A stretch of DNA of 64,000 nt from Chitinophaga sedimenti (GTDB taxonomy: Bacteria; Bacteroidota; Bacteroidia; Chitinophagales; Chitinophagaceae): NCBI RefSeq assembly GCF_023156195.1, contig NZ_JAKUKA010000001.1:3782001-3846000 (forward strand), in the 5' to 3' direction. Below the pieces are notes generated by a model. That model had not been told where the DNA came from. It made no database searches and saw only the letters and a list, made by a program, of their open reading frames with translations. Made by a program: the position numbers and the translations under genes. Positions within the stretch are counted from its first letter, which is position 1, and every line of letters begins with the position of its first letter. Shown in pieces: positions 30,483-41,245 of this stretch.

Positions 30483-32401
30483 TTATCTGAAAGGTAAAAA
30501 TGAAGGAGCGCGGATACCGAAGATATCAAACCGGAAATCCGTGATTGTAGTGATCTCAAAGAAAATAGGTCCCATGCCCGGCGGCCGTTTGGGATAATAG
30601 TTAGCAGATATCTTCAAGGTATTTAAAGACAAGTTCTCATTCCGGATGCGGCAACCTGCGGCTACACCGGCGTATAGCGGGTTATCAAAGATATCATTGC
30701 TCTTTTCCGTTAGCTGCGAAAGCTGCAGCGCGGCGAAATAGTTGAATTTAAAGCCAAAGAATTTCCAGGGACTGTAATACACCGTTTCTGACCGGAAGTT
30801 CAGCCGGTCGTAACCATTTACCCGGGTATCGCGGAAGCCCCATACCCCGTACTCCATGTTCACATTCAGCGGTTTGTACAAATCGGGATTGGGCACACCT
30901 AAGTAATCGCCATATAAAAACTGGCGGAAGCGATGCCGGCCGTTAGGATTGATCATTTTACTGATATACTCAACACGCCCGTGCAATACCGCATCGCGCG
31001 AAGTACCGCCTTCCCAGAAGCTGCCGGCTTCGGCCTGCACACTCAGCAGCCCTTCCAGTTTGGTGACCCAAAACTTCTGAATGCCGGCGCCCGAATAATA
31101 CCGCCGCCTGCCGGTCCAGTTTTCCCATCCGCCTGATATATTGGCGTTAAAGCCATAGGGAATATCCTCCGTACGACCGAACCCGAAGAAGTGGTGCGAT
31201 TTCAGGAACTCCTGTTTAAACAATACCAGCGAGGCAAGGTAGTAATGCCGGTGGTTGTACACCGGGTCTTCCTTAAAAACTTCCTGGTCGGGACGTTTAT
31301 CGAAAAAGAGGTTCTGGTAACGGAAGGTAAGCGCCAGGTTCGGGCAATCGAGGTGCGTACCGTGTTTGCCCCGGCGGTTAACGATGTTGTAGCCGGCCCA
31401 TACGTCCATCAGCTTATAACTATAGTCGCGGAACACACTGTCCGGGTAACCGCGGATGTTCATGGACCATTTACGTGCCAGCTGCAAACCGCCTGCCACG
31501 CGGGCGGATGTTCGGTATAGCGGGCGGTTTACGTTGATATAATACGAACCTTCATACACATTCGTATCCAGCGGCTGGTTATTATTTAAAGTAGAATAAC
31601 CGATAGAGGCGTCGATAAAAGTTCCAAGAATGTTGTATTTGGTATACCGCGCTTCCGAGCCCCACTGCGGCGTCCAGGTATTATGCCACTGCGTGCCGAG
31701 CATCAGGCCCTGCCCGGCCCCCAGGAGGTTGTTGTTGTACACGCGGGCCTCGAAATCCTGGGGGTAAGGGCCGACAGGTCAAAGCTGTATTCGAATACGT
31801 CGCGGGTCACCACCAGTACATCTACCGAATCCTCTATGCCCTCGAGCGGAAGCACGTAAATACGGGCATCACTGAAGAACGGGCGGCTACGGAGGTAACG
31901 CTCGTTATCGGCGAACTCATAAGCATTAATGGTATCTTTCTCCCGGAAGAAAAGCGACTGCCGTATCATCCACTCCTGCGAATGTATATGCAGGCGGTTG
32001 GCGAACTTGAGCAGTTTCATGTTGGTAGTGAACGTGGTATCCGTAATGTTTTTCGGACCAAATACATCTACCTGTTTATAATAGATATTGCGCACGGCTT
32101 TACCCGTGTAGGGCGTGAATTGTCGCTCGCTTTTAACAAGAATGCTGTCGTTGGACAATGGCTCTGTCCTGTCGCGATTCATGCGTTTAATCATCGAATC
32201 GCGATAGCTGCGGCTGCGAAGGGAGTCCATATACCGATTCACCGAGCGAAACCAGCCCTGTTTGGGCGTGCGCACGGAATCGGCCTGCGCCTGTGCGAAT
32301 AATGGTAACAAGAGCAGAATAATGTAACAGCCGATGTAGGGAAAAATATGTCTGTCTGGTCTAATCTTCAAAATAACCTCACTAAAGCCTATAGACAACA
32401 T
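30483..32401 (-). CDS. BamA/TamA-like outer-membrane barrel protein, frameshifted
   Basis: About 640 residues. Signal sequence after a short basic N-terminus (YIGCYIILLLLPLFAQA), a periplasmic part with a POTRA-like stretch (NERYLRSRPFFSDARIYVLP, DVLVVTRDVFEYS), then a long beta-barrel with alternating aromatic strands ending APSFLPFR. One base is missing in five G at 31760-31764; restoring it joins DLSALTPQDFEARVYNN. The arrangement resembles surface-antigen (Omp85-like) proteins, but only one POTRA-like unit is visible and the C-terminus is not a clean Omp85 signature. Function unknown; possibly insertion or export of surface components. It converges with the ROK gene. Confidence 0.7.
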
Positions 32402-32472
32402 TACAAATTTCCGACCAATAAACCCGTTTTTAAACAGACAATCATCCCCGGCCCCATTACATGACAATCTGC

Positions 32473-33621
32473 CTACAATTGCAGGCGGATCCCGATCCGG
32501 TTCAGCAGCTTCACCAGCCCCATCATGGCCAGCGCGAATAAAACGCAGTAGCCTGCGCCCGGTAGTCCCGTACGCCACTCGTGGGGCCACAGGCTCAGGC
32601 CCAGCAATCCGGTGATACCATATACAATGGCTGGCAAAATATACGTCAGCAATGGATTGGCCGCGGCGGGACGGAGGAAACCGGTCCAGCGGTTGTAACC
32701 TTTACATCGGTGAGCCAGTATACGGCGGTGAACAGGATGCAGCAGCTGGCAGCGCTGTAGAAGGCCCAGCTGGGGTTGCCCATATTTTGGAGATGGTATA
32801 GTACGGGCGGAGCACCCACGCGGCTACCAGCAGGGCGGCGGTGAACAGCGCGACCCAAACATAGGGCTGCTTCGTCTTTCCATCAAAATAAAACTGGGAT
32901 AGCAGTAACCCGCACAAGGCAATGCCCGAATGTACCGCATGCCCGCTCTGATCACTCATCCAGCCACCCCACTTTCCGCCGAAGATGAAAAACAGGAGCG
33001 ACAGCACCAAAGCACTGGCGATCCCGATCTTGTTGCCGTTGGTGGCGATGTACACCAGGCAGGTCACCAGGTAGGCCCAACCTATCAGCCCTAAAATACC
33101 CCACCAGTGAATTTGCATGCCGTGCGCGTCTTCGCCACCCCGGTAGATGTACGCCAGCACCGCTAATCCCAACGCTCCCAATATTCTTAATATCCAGGCA
33201 TATTTAAATTTATAAACGTTCCAGACGAGGATCACACAGGCGTAAAAGCTCAGCGACCAGTACACGCGGCGCATACCCGTAGCTTCCGCATTGAAATCAC
33301 TTTCGGCATTTACCATGAAGAGGCCGAGCACCAGTAAACCCAGCGTACGAAACCCGATGTGCAATAATATCTTGCCCATACTATCTCCTTTGCCCATACG
33401 ATTTTTAATGGCAAAGGGGATAGACATGCCCACAATAAAGAGAAACGCGGGAAATACAACATCTACAAAAGTCATGGCATCCGCATCGGCAGGCATGTGT
33501 TTGGCCCATTGCGGGATGTTGCGAATGCCGGACAGTTCGTTGACGAAAATCATCACGAGGATGGTAATCCCTCGCATCGCATCGATCGACAGGATGCGCC
33601 GGGGGCAGTAAGTTCACACAT
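32473..33621 (-). CDS. HGSNAT-like membrane acyltransferase, second copy, frameshifted
   Basis: About 383 residues, around ten membrane helices. After restoring one C in the run at 33601-33605 the N-terminus reads MCELTAPRRILSIDAMRGITILVM, the family start. FVDVVFPAFLFIVGMSIPFAI is the conserved second segment. Two further one-base losses, at G 32772-32775 and at T 32701-32703, hide the C-terminal third, which then reads SWAFYSAASCCILF, GYNRWTGFLRPAAANPLLTY and ends LNRIGIRLQL. It belongs to the same heparan-alpha-glucosaminide N-acetyltransferase-like family as the gene at 25524 but is more divergent and stands alone. Confidence 0.78.
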
Positions 33622-33661
33622 GTTTTGACGTGGCTTGGTTGATACTTACCCCAATATAAAT

Positions 33662-33698
33662 AAAAAGCGCCGCGATTACAAGGGTAATGCGCGGCGCT
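33662..33698 (-). terminator. Terminator of the tonB gene
   Basis: A strong hairpin: AGCGCCGCG at 33666-33674 pairs with CGCGGCGCT at 33690-33698, extended by ATTAC/GTAAT with one bulged G. On the minus strand it is followed by five T. It lies 30 bases after the tonB stop. Confidence 0.85.
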
Positions 33699-33727
33699 GT
33701 GTTTATCTATCCTAATGAATGTAAAAA

Positions 33728-34566
33728 CTATTGCTGCTCCATCTGGAACCGGATCGGAAGGTTAAACTGCACGCGCACCGGACGGGAATTCTGTTTACCA
33801 GGTTTCCATTTCGGCATCTTGTTTACCACACGGATAGCCTCTTCTTCCAGGCCGCCGCCTTTACGGGCGCCCACGGTTTTGATATCGGAAATGTCACCAT
33901 CCGTACCCACCACGAAGGTGATAAAAACAGTGCCTTCAATTCCCTGTTCGCTGGCGAGGTGCGGATAACGCATGTTGTTGCGTAAGAATTTATTCAACGC
34001 TTCTTCACCACCGGGGAACTGCGGCATGATTTCCACGAAGGTTTCTATTCTATCTTTTTCCGGCATGGGCGGTGGCGTTACAACACCATCGCCTTTACCC
34101 AAACCCTCTATACCAGGATCGGCATTTGCGCCTTCCGCACCGTCACGATTCATCACACCGATTGATTTTTTAGGATCAAGATCTTCCATCCTAGGCGGTT
34201 CTTCAGACGGATCCACCGGTTTATCTGTCACCTGGAAGGCGGTAAACTTCTGGGTGGCTGTCTGCGCCGGTGGCTCTACACGTGCAGGCGGAGGCGGTGT
34301 TACCATTGGTTTTTCTTCCGGTATCTCTACATGCTCTAATACTACTTCTTTTGCTATCCTGGGTTTTTCCACTACACCAGCCGCACGCAAATTACTACTG
34401 ATCAAATATCCACCGATAAAAAGTGCAGCAATAGATGCCGTACCAATAACGGAGTTACGCACTCTTTTTCATAACTCACGCGATGCTCATACGCACCGTA
34501 ACTTTTATTGCGTCCGTCGAAAAGGATATCGAGGAAGTTCTGGGAGGTGATTTTAGTTGCGTTCAT
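33728..34566 (-). CDS. Energy transducer TonB, frameshifted in this sequence
   Basis: About 280 residues. The N-terminus MNATKITSQNFLDILFDGRNKSYGAYEHR is the usual Bacteroidota TonB start and is joined to the membrane helix (SVIGTASIAALFIGGYLIS) only after restoring one A in the run at 34465-34469. A Pro-rich periplasmic spacer follows (VTPPPPARVEPP) and then the TonB C-terminal domain (MPQFPGGEEALNKFL, RYPHLASEQGIEGTVFITFVV, MPKWKPGKQNSRPVRVQFNLPIRF). It couples the inner-membrane proton gradient to TonB-dependent transporters such as the two SusC proteins here. No exbBD is adjacent. Confidence 0.9.
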
Positions 34567-34784
34567 GATAAAAGTGTTTGACAGGAAGATGTGCGCTTAA
34601 ATATTTTTCCATAGGGTTTTCATCGATATTTATTTTTATGGAAAAAATTAATGGATGCATCTTCCGCGTCTGTAGCGGATTACAGCAAACAGCCCTGTCG
34701 CATCTCCCCTTCATTATGTCATGATCCTACCCCTCTTTTTTAATGCAGCTTAGGTAGATTTGTTATCATTAAAACATGATCGTT
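34567..34784. other. Divergent intergenic region
   Basis: About 220 bases between tonB (minus) and the reductase (plus). AT-rich near 34600-34640, with no recognisable operator or RNA structure. It should contain both promoters. Confidence 0.35.
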
Positions 34785-35392
34785 ATGAGAAAGATAATTG
34801 TAACCACCTTTATTACGATGGACGGCATCATGCAGGCGCCGGGCGGCCCCGAAGAAGATACTTCCAATCATTTCAAATATGGCGGATGGATGTTCAGCTT
34901 TTCGGACGATGTTACCAACAAGGCCATGCAACAGCTCATGTCCGAACCGTTCGACCTGTTGCTCGGCCGCCGCACCTACGAGATTTTTTCGGGCTACTGG
35001 CCACATCATGCAGATAATCCGATCGGCGAATTGTTCAACCGCATCAACAAGTATGTAGTAGCTACTACGCCATTAGATACATCGTGGAATAATTCAATTT
35101 TGATTAATGAAGATGTAGCAAAAAAATCCGCCAGATAAAAGCACAGGAAGGGCCGGCATTACTGGTCCACGGCAGCAGTGTGCTCATTCAAACGCTGCTC
35201 GCGCACGACCTCATCGACGAGCTGCATACGTGGACAAACCCCATCACACTCGGCGATGGCAAACGTTTATTCCAACCCGGTATTCCGCCGCAGCGCTGGA
35301 AAGTAAAAGATACTATTGTTTCAGGAACGGGGGTAATTATTGCGAAGTATGTGCGGGATGGTGAGGTGCCATTCGGGACGGTTGGAGAATAG
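34785..35392 (+). CDS. Dihydrofolate reductase-family protein (RibD C-terminal domain), frameshifted
   Basis: About 203 residues of the RibD_C/YwjB-like family of NADPH-dependent reductases. The start MRKIIVTTFITMDGIMQAPGG is typical; LLLGRRTYEIFSGYWP, VVATTPLD and LLVHGSSVLIQTLLAHDLIDELH are family motifs. One A is missing in the run of seven at 35120-35126; repair gives DVAKKIRQIKAQEGPALL. ATG 34776 is an alternative start. The substrate of these proteins is not known. Confidence 0.85.
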
Positions 35393-35394
35393 AT

Positions 35395-35425
35395 AAAAAG
35401 CCCGGTTGCACATGGTACAACCGGG
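35395..35425 (-). terminator. Terminator of the gnd-zwf-pgl operon
   Basis: CCCGGTTG at 35401-35408 pairs with CAACCGGG at 35418-35425; on the minus strand the stem is followed, after one base, by five T (A-run 35395-35399). It lies just after the pgl stop and also just after the convergent reductase gene. Confidence 0.8.
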
Positions 35426-35432
35426 AGTAAGT

Positions 35433-36156
35433 TTACACCTGCAGCGCCGAAGCCGCCGCTTCGTCAATAAACCAATGCAGTTCACCCTCTGTAGGTTTAA
35501 TCACCTGCGAAGGATAGGTATCCGGTTTAAATTCACCTTCAATCACCCCCTGCAGCGTTAAGGCTTTACCGTTACCGGTGGCCAGGAACACTACAGCAGC
35601 CGCGTTGTTCACCACGGGCGCGGTTAAGGTAATGCGGTACATATCCCGGGCATCCGGGAAGAAGGCTTTTACCCATGCTTTTTTCTCGTGCACCACTTCT
35701 GTGCCAGGGAACAGCGATAAGGTATGACCGTCGTCGCCCATGCCGAGCAGCACCAGGTCAAAGCTTTTTCATTGCGTTTAAAGAATTGCTGCAACACGAG
35801 TTCGTACTCCTTTGCAGCTGCTTCCGGTTCAATATCGGTGCGCATGACGTGGATGTTATCTTCGGGTACGCCCACTTTATAGAGCAGGGTGTCGCAGGCC
35901 ATTTTGGCGTTATTGCGGTCGTCGGTGAAGGGCACCGCTCTTTCATCTCCCCAGAAGAAATGAACCCTGTTCCAGGGAATCATTTGCACATAGGGCTCTT
36001 TCGCCAGCAGGGTGTACAGCAGTTTGGGCGTGCTGCCCCGGAAAGTACGAAAGTGAATATTTCCTTGTCCTGCAAGGTTTGCAGGATGTAGTTGCAGGTC
36101 CAGGCGGCGAGGTTTTCGCTCAGTTGGGTCGCGTCTTTGGCGATGTGCAGTTCCAT
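35433..36156 (-). CDS. pgl: 6-phosphogluconolactonase, frameshifted in this sequence
   Basis: About 242 residues (DevB/Pgl type). It hydrolyses 6-phosphogluconolactone to 6-phosphogluconate. The start is MELHIAKDATQLSENLAAW at 36156. Two one-base losses break it: in CCCC at 36036-36039 (repair FVLSGGSTPKLLYTLL, the sugar-phosphate-binding glycine loop) and in five T at 35765-35769 (repair NEKSFDLVLLGMGDDGHTLSLFPGT, with the catalytic His). It lies 54 bases after zwf in the same operon. Confidence 0.9.
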
Positions 36157-36210
36157 AATGAATAAAATGAAAACCGGCAGGCGTAATGCCTGCCGGTAGA
36201 ATAATAAGGT

Positions 36211-37719
36211 TTATTTGTTCGGCGGCAGGTTGATCCATGCGTGGCCGTCGCGGGCAATGAGGGCTTCCGCATCTTCCGGTCCCCAGCTATTCGGCGAATA
36301 GTTAGGGAAATCGGTGGGTACGCGGGCTTCCCATGCATCGAGGATGGGCATGATCACCTTCCAGGCGGCTTCCACCTGGTCGGCGCGCATGAACAGCGTG
36401 GCGTCGCCTTCCATTACGTCGAGCAGCAGTGTTTCGTACGCTTCAGGCGCATGTTCGCCGGCGGCATCGTCGTAATTGAAGATCATGTTCACCGGGTCCA
36501 GGGTCATCGTCTGGCCAGGGCGTTTCGCCCTGGAAGCGGATACGGATATCCATTTCGGGCTGAATGCTGATGGTCAGCCGGTTGCTCCTCCAGGTTTCGG
36601 CGGCTTCCGCAGGGAAAGCATATGCCGGTGCGGGACGGAACTGGATGGTGATATGGGTCGCTTTCTGGTTCAGGTATTTACCGGTTCTTACATAGAACGG
36701 CACGCCCTGCCAGCGCCAGTTATCAATATAAAATTTAACGGCAGCATAAGTTTCGGTGCCGGATTCGGGATTAACGCCTTTCTCCTCGCGGTAGCCGGGC
36801 ACTTCTTTCCCTTTGATCCAACCCGCGCCGTACTGGCCGCGTACCGCGCTTTCATGCACTTCTTCCTTTTTAATAGGACGAATGGCGTGCAGCACGTCTA
36901 CTTTTTTATTACGCACTTCGTTCGCATCGAAGTTCACCGGCACTTCCATGGCCACCATACATAACAACTGCAGGATGTGGTTCTGCACCATGTCGCGCAA
37001 AGCACCTGAGCCTTCGTAGTAACCTCCACGGCCTTCCAGGCCCACGCTTTCTGCTGCCGTGATCTGTACATGCTCGATGTACTGGCGGTTCCAGAGCGGC
37101 TCGAACAGCGCATTGGCGAAACGCAGCGCCAGGATGTTCTGTACGGTTTCTTTACCCAGGTAGTGGTCGATGCGGAAAATCTGTTCTTCTTTATAAATGC
37201 TGCCCAGCAACGTGTTCAGTTCAAGCGCGCTTTTCAGGTCGTGACCGAAAGGCTTCTCTACTACGATGCGGGTAGCATGTGTGTCTTTGCAAAGATTGAG
37301 TTTACCCAGCTTTACCGCGATATCGGGTACCAGCTGCGGCGCAACGGCCAGGTAGAAAATCACGTTCGGATGTACACCAAACTCTTTTTCCTTCTCCTCT
37401 ACCAGTTCCGTAATCTTATGATACGATGTTTCGTCGCCTGCATCCATCTGCAGGTAGCTTACGTGATCAAAGAACTCCCGGTAGTGACCATTCTCCTCTC
37501 CCTTACGCGGGAGAACTTCTGGATACCTTCCAGCAGGTGCTTACGAAAATCTTCATCGTTGTAAGGGCTGCGGCCAATACCGGCGATGGCGAATTGCTCA
37601 GGCATCCATTCGTCCAGGAATAAGTTGAACAGTGCAGGCGTCAGCTTTCTTAAGTTCAGGTCGCCGCTACCACCGAAAATGAACAGTACCGAGGCAGGGG
37701 GACGTTTATGATGTTGCAT
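36211..37719 (-). CDS. zwf: Glucose-6-phosphate 1-dehydrogenase, frameshifted
   Basis: About 503 residues. It oxidises glucose 6-phosphate with NADP+, the first step of the oxidative pentose phosphate pathway. The coenzyme motif is [14 protein letters not shown] (Gly in place of the common Ala), and the substrate-binding and catalytic segment is [13 protein letters not shown]. Two indels break it: one base lost at 37500-37504 (repair [18 protein letters not shown]) and one extra base in CCC at 36528-36530 (repair [19 protein letters not shown]). The extra base sits in the arm of a small inverted repeat (CCAGGGCG/CGCCCTGG, 36515-36533). It follows gnd by 20 bases. Confidence 0.92.
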
Positions 37720-37739
37720 ATCAGATTATAAGTCTATGG

Positions 37740-39150
37740 TTATTGCCATTCTGTGTGAAAAGTGCCGGGCATATCTATACGCTGATAGGTATGTGCGCCA
37801 AAGTAGTCGCGCTGCGCCTGTACCATATTGGTAGGCAGTCGCTCGCTACGGTAAGCATCGAAGTACGACAGGGCAGACATGAACGCAGCTGCCGGCAGCC
37901 CGGTTTTAGCCGCTTCAGTTACTACAGAGCGCAGGTTACCTTCGGTTTGTTGCAACAGCCTGGCCACTTCTCCATCTAATAACAAATTAGGTAGCGAAGG
38001 GTTCTGCTGGTACGCGGTATAGAACAGCGGCAGCAAACCTGAACGGATGATACAACCCGCTCTCCATACCCTTACCGCTTCCGGCAGGGAAATATCCATC
38101 TGCAGCTCTTTGGAAGCTACCTGCAACATGGCCAGGCCCTGTGCATAACAGATAATGGTAGAGAACATCAGCGCATCGTGCACCTGTTTGATGAATGCTT
38201 CCTGGTCAACGGATACTTTGCCGGTGGAAGTCTGATACAACGCAGCCGCCTGTGTTCTTTCTTCTTTTAAGGAAGATATATTACGCAGCGCTACTGCGGC
38301 ATCGATTACCGTTACAGGCAGTGGCAGGTTCAGGGCATCCTGGGATGTCCATTTACCGGTACCTTTTGAGCCGGCCTGGTCGGATATTTTGTCCAGCAAT
38401 TCGCCGGAACCTTTATCATCTTTTTGCAGGAAGATATCGCGGGTGATTTCGGGAGAAAGGATTGGTTTTGTCCTTCGTTCCATTTGGCGAATACTTCGTG
38501 CAGCTGCTGGTTGGTTAAGCCGGCGCCCTGGCGGAGCATATTATAGCTTTCGCTGATCAGCTGCATGATGGCATATTCAATGCCGTTGTGCACCATTTTC
38601 ACGAAGTGACCCGCTGCGCCTTTACCGAGGTAACCAACACAGGGGCTGTCGCCTACCTTTGCGGCAACGGCTTCGAGCATAGGTTGTACGTGGCGGTAGG
38701 CTTCTTCGTCACCGCCGGGCATAATGCTCGGACCAGTGCGGGCGCCTTTTTCGCCACCGGAAACGCCCATCCCCATAAAGTGGAGGCCTTTTTCCTTACA
38801 GTATTCCACGCGGCGCAGGGTATCTTTCCAATAAGAGTTACCGCCATCGATCACCACATCGCCCTTCTCGAGCAGGGGCAGCAGCGATTCGATTACATCG
38901 TCTACCGGCTTACCTGCAGGCACGAGCATCATGATTTTGCGGGGTGATTTTAACAGTTGCACCATGGCGGCAAGGTCGGCCACGCCCTTAACGGTGGTAC
39001 CGGGGTAGCTGACTGTTCAAGGGCGCCTGTCTTTTGCTGGTCCTTATCGAATCCAATCACAGAAAACCCATGATCGGCCATGTTTAACAGGAAGTTTCTT
39101 CCCATTACACCGAGCCCGATCATTCCAAAGTCAAATGAGCTATTTGTCAT
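37740..39150 (-). CDS. gnd: 6-phosphogluconate dehydrogenase, decarboxylating, frameshifted
   Basis: About 470 residues. It converts 6-phosphogluconate to ribulose 5-phosphate with CO2 release. The start is MTNSSFDFGMIGLGVMGRN at 39150; the 14 codons before it do not belong to the family. Family motifs: GLGVMGRN (NADP), VIDGGNSYWKDT, GMGVSGGEKGARTGPSIMPGG and the catalytic AAGHFVKMVHNGIEYA. One base is missing in GGGG at 39002-39005 (repair SATPGTTVKGVADL) and one in GGG at 38451-38453 (repair SFLPEITRDIF). It is the first gene of a gnd-zwf-pgl operon. Confidence 0.92.
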
Positions 39151-39299
39151 ATATGCTAAGATGTGGTAAAATGAAGGTGTAAATTTAGGCATTTATAGCA
39201 AAAGCGGTTGGCCTAAATACGAGTGTTAAAGTTACGTGACAAAAGTCAGGGAAGGTTGTACAAATGGAGGGCTGGGTTGTACAATTTACCCGGGAGCTA

Positions 39300-39809
39300 T
39301 TACTCGGCGGGAGGCTCGCCATAAAACGCGCTGTCCTCTTCAAGTATGTTTTTGATTTTCTCGAGTTCATCAATATCATAACGATCTTTGGGACGATTTG
39401 CTGCTTTTTTAGCCTGGAGCAGGTGATTGATATGCAGGAACGGAACCGACACGCCATCTATATCTGCCACCGAAGCATATTTATAACAATCCTCAAAAGT
39501 CTCATTCTCAAGCCCCTTAAGAGAGGTCATAATATCGAGCCGCATGCCGTTATTGAGCGTAAAGTCAGTCCAACCGGGTACGAACTGCAACGTTTCCAAC
39601 GTTGCAAAATCCCCCAGCCCATCTTCCTTAAATGCTTTACGCAGACGTACACGATTTTCAGGTGTGTCTTCCAGCCAAATATCAATATCATCAGTTACAC
39701 GTTGAAAACCATGTAAGTTAGTGGCCACTCCACCTACCATGATGTAACGAACGCCCTGTTCGTTCATACACTTCCAGAAGTGCATCATTTCCTGACTAAA
39801 AGCATCCAT
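39300..39809 (-). CDS. Nucleotidyltransferase (MNT/AbiEii-like)
   Basis: A 169-residue single-domain nucleotidyltransferase. The motif YIMVGGVATNLHGFQRVTDDIDIWL is the polymerase-beta-type core with the paired Asp that binds metal; LDIMTSLKG supplies the third acidic residue. The C-terminal part (PFLHINHLLQAKKAANRPKDRYDIDELEKI) is the helix bundle of the DUF6036/AbiEii-like group. Some relatives are toxins or their modifiers. It starts 4 bases after a 63-residue gene, an arrangement seen in toxin-antitoxin modules, but no function is proved. Confidence 0.75.
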   Translation of the reverse strand: MDAFSQEMMHFWKCMNEQGVRYIMVGGVATNLHGFQRVTDDIDIWLEDTPENRVRLRKAFKEDGLGDFATLETLQFVPGWTDFTLNNGMRLDIMTSLKGLENETFEDCYKYASVADIDGVSVPFLHINHLLQAKKAANRPKDRYDIDELEKIKNILEEDSAFYGEPPAE

Positions 39810-39813
39810 TAGT

Positions 39814-40005
39814 TTATGTTCTTGTCTTTAGGCCAGGGTTTATGGGTAATTTTGCTCTCCGGAACATCATTCCGGTCTGCATCAATCGCGTCATCACGAG
39901 AAAACGCTCCTTATGCGACCGCTTTAATGCGGCGCGAAGCAAGTCCATAGATGCTTTATCAAAATCTGGCTTGCGCTCCATATCGGGGTGGTTTGCACTT
40001 TCCAT
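39814..40005 (-). CDS. Small protein paired with the nucleotidyltransferase
   Basis: A 63-residue protein, MESANHPDMERKP at the start, then an amphipathic helical stretch (FDKASMDLLRAALKRSHKERFLVMTRLMQ) and a basic tail. I recognise no family by name. The tight spacing to the nucleotidyltransferase and the predicted helix suggest a partner protein, possibly an antitoxin or adaptor. Confidence 0.6.
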   Translation of the reverse strand: MESANHPDMERKPDFDKASMDLLRAALKRSHKERFLVMTRLMQTGMMFRRAKLPINPGLKTRT

Positions 40006-40030
40006 GTTCCAAATTTACCAAAAACGTTGA

Positions 40031-41182
40031 TTATATCCTCCTCAACCGCTCCGCCGCCTGCTCCAGCGTAGCCCGCCGTTTCGCAAAGCAGAAACGTATC
40101 ACCTTGTCATCCTTCCCATCCTGGTAAAATGCCGATACGGGAATTGTAGCCACGCCAAACTCTTTTGTGACACGGATCGCGAAGTCTTTATCGCTCTCAT
40201 CCGAAATGCCGTGGTATTGCATCAGCTGGAAGTAACTGCCCGTACAGGGCAAAGGCGTGAAACGGGTTTCTTTCATCAGGTCTAAGAAATAGTCTCTTTT
40301 CTTTTGAAAGAAATCGGGGAGCGTGAGGTAGTGTTCGGGGAACTGCAGGTAATCGGCCAAGCCATGTTGCATCGGTGTATTCACCGAAAAACACAGGTAC
40401 TGGTGCACTTTCCGGTATTCGCTCATCAGGTGGGCGGGAGCAATGCAATAGCCCATTTTCCAGCCGGTAACGTGAAATACTTTGCCGAACGAGAACGTCA
40501 CAAAGCTGCGCTGCAGCAGGTTGGGATAGCGTAACACGCTTTCGTGCTGCGCACCATCGTACACGAGGTGCTCGTATACTTCGTCGGATATTACCAGCAG
40601 GTTGTGCGCCTCGGCGAGCTGCTCCAGTTGTTGCAGGTCGGATGCTTTTAATACGCTGCCTGTAGGGTTATGCGGCGAGTTAATAATGATCATTTTCGTA
40701 CGTGCGGTCACTTTAGCGCGCACCAGCTCCCAGTCAATGTGGTAATCGGGAAACTGTAAAGGAATGCGTACCGGCACGCCACCATTGACCAATATGTTAG
40801 GAATGTAACTGTCGTAAGCCGGTTCAAATACGATCACTTCGTCGCCCGGACCAATACAGGTCGCAATGGCGGTGAAGATGGCATAAGTACCGCCGGGGGT
40901 AACGGTGACCTCTGTATCCGGGTTGATACTGGTACTGTACAGGCGCTGTACTTTGCCGGCGATAGCCTCGCGGAGTTGCGGCAGACCGGGCATAGGTGCA
41001 TACTGGTTATTACCGCGCTGCATGGCGGCATTCACCATGTCTTTTAATTCAAGGCTGCAGTCAAAATCCGGGAAGCCCTGCGAAAGGTTGATCGCTTTGT
41101 GTTCTGCGGCCAGGGCAGACATCACAGAAAAGATAGTCGTGCCGGTGCTGGGCAGTTTGCTATTGATATGGTAAGTAGTCAA
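40031..41182 (-). CDS. PLP-dependent aminotransferase (methionine aminotransferase-like)
   Basis: A 383-residue fold-type I aminotransferase. VTPGGTYAIFTAIATCIGPGDEVIVFEP, INSPHNPTGSVL, VISDEVYEHLVYD and the PLP lysine in TFSFGKVFHVTGWKMGY are all present, and the C-terminal RFCFAKRRATLEQAAERL binds the substrate carboxylate. The pattern matches YbdL-type methionine/kynurenine aminotransferases. It is cytoplasmic, intact and stands alone. Confidence 0.88.
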   Translation of the reverse strand: MTTYHINSKLPSTGTTIFSVMSALAAEHKAINLSQGFPDFDCSLELKDMVNAAMQRGNNQYAPMPGLPQLREAIAGKVQRLYSTSINPDTEVTVTPGGTYAIFTAIATCIGPGDEVIVFEPAYDSYIPNILVNGGVPVRIPLQFPDYHIDWELVRAKVTARTKMIIINSPHNPTGSVLKASDLQQLEQLAEAHNLLVISDEVYEHLVYDGAQHESVLRYPNLLQRSFVTFSFGKVFHVTGWKMGYCIAPAHLMSEYRKVHQYLCFSVNTPMQHGLADYLQFPEHYLTLPDFFQKKRDYFLDLMKETRFTPLPCTGSYFQLMQYHGISDESDKDFAIRVTKEFGVATIPVSAFYQDGKDDKVIRFCFAKRRATLEQAAERLRRI

Positions 41183-41245
41183 CTTAAATGCTATTTGAGC
41201 ATCTAATGTACAATACCATCCATTGATTTTTATCTAAAAAAGCGG

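Noticed and set aside
36515..36533. Hairpin CCAGGGCG/CGCCCTGG inside zwf as a regulatory element
   Set aside because: It lies in coding sequence at a site with a suspected extra base; removing that base also shortens the repeat.
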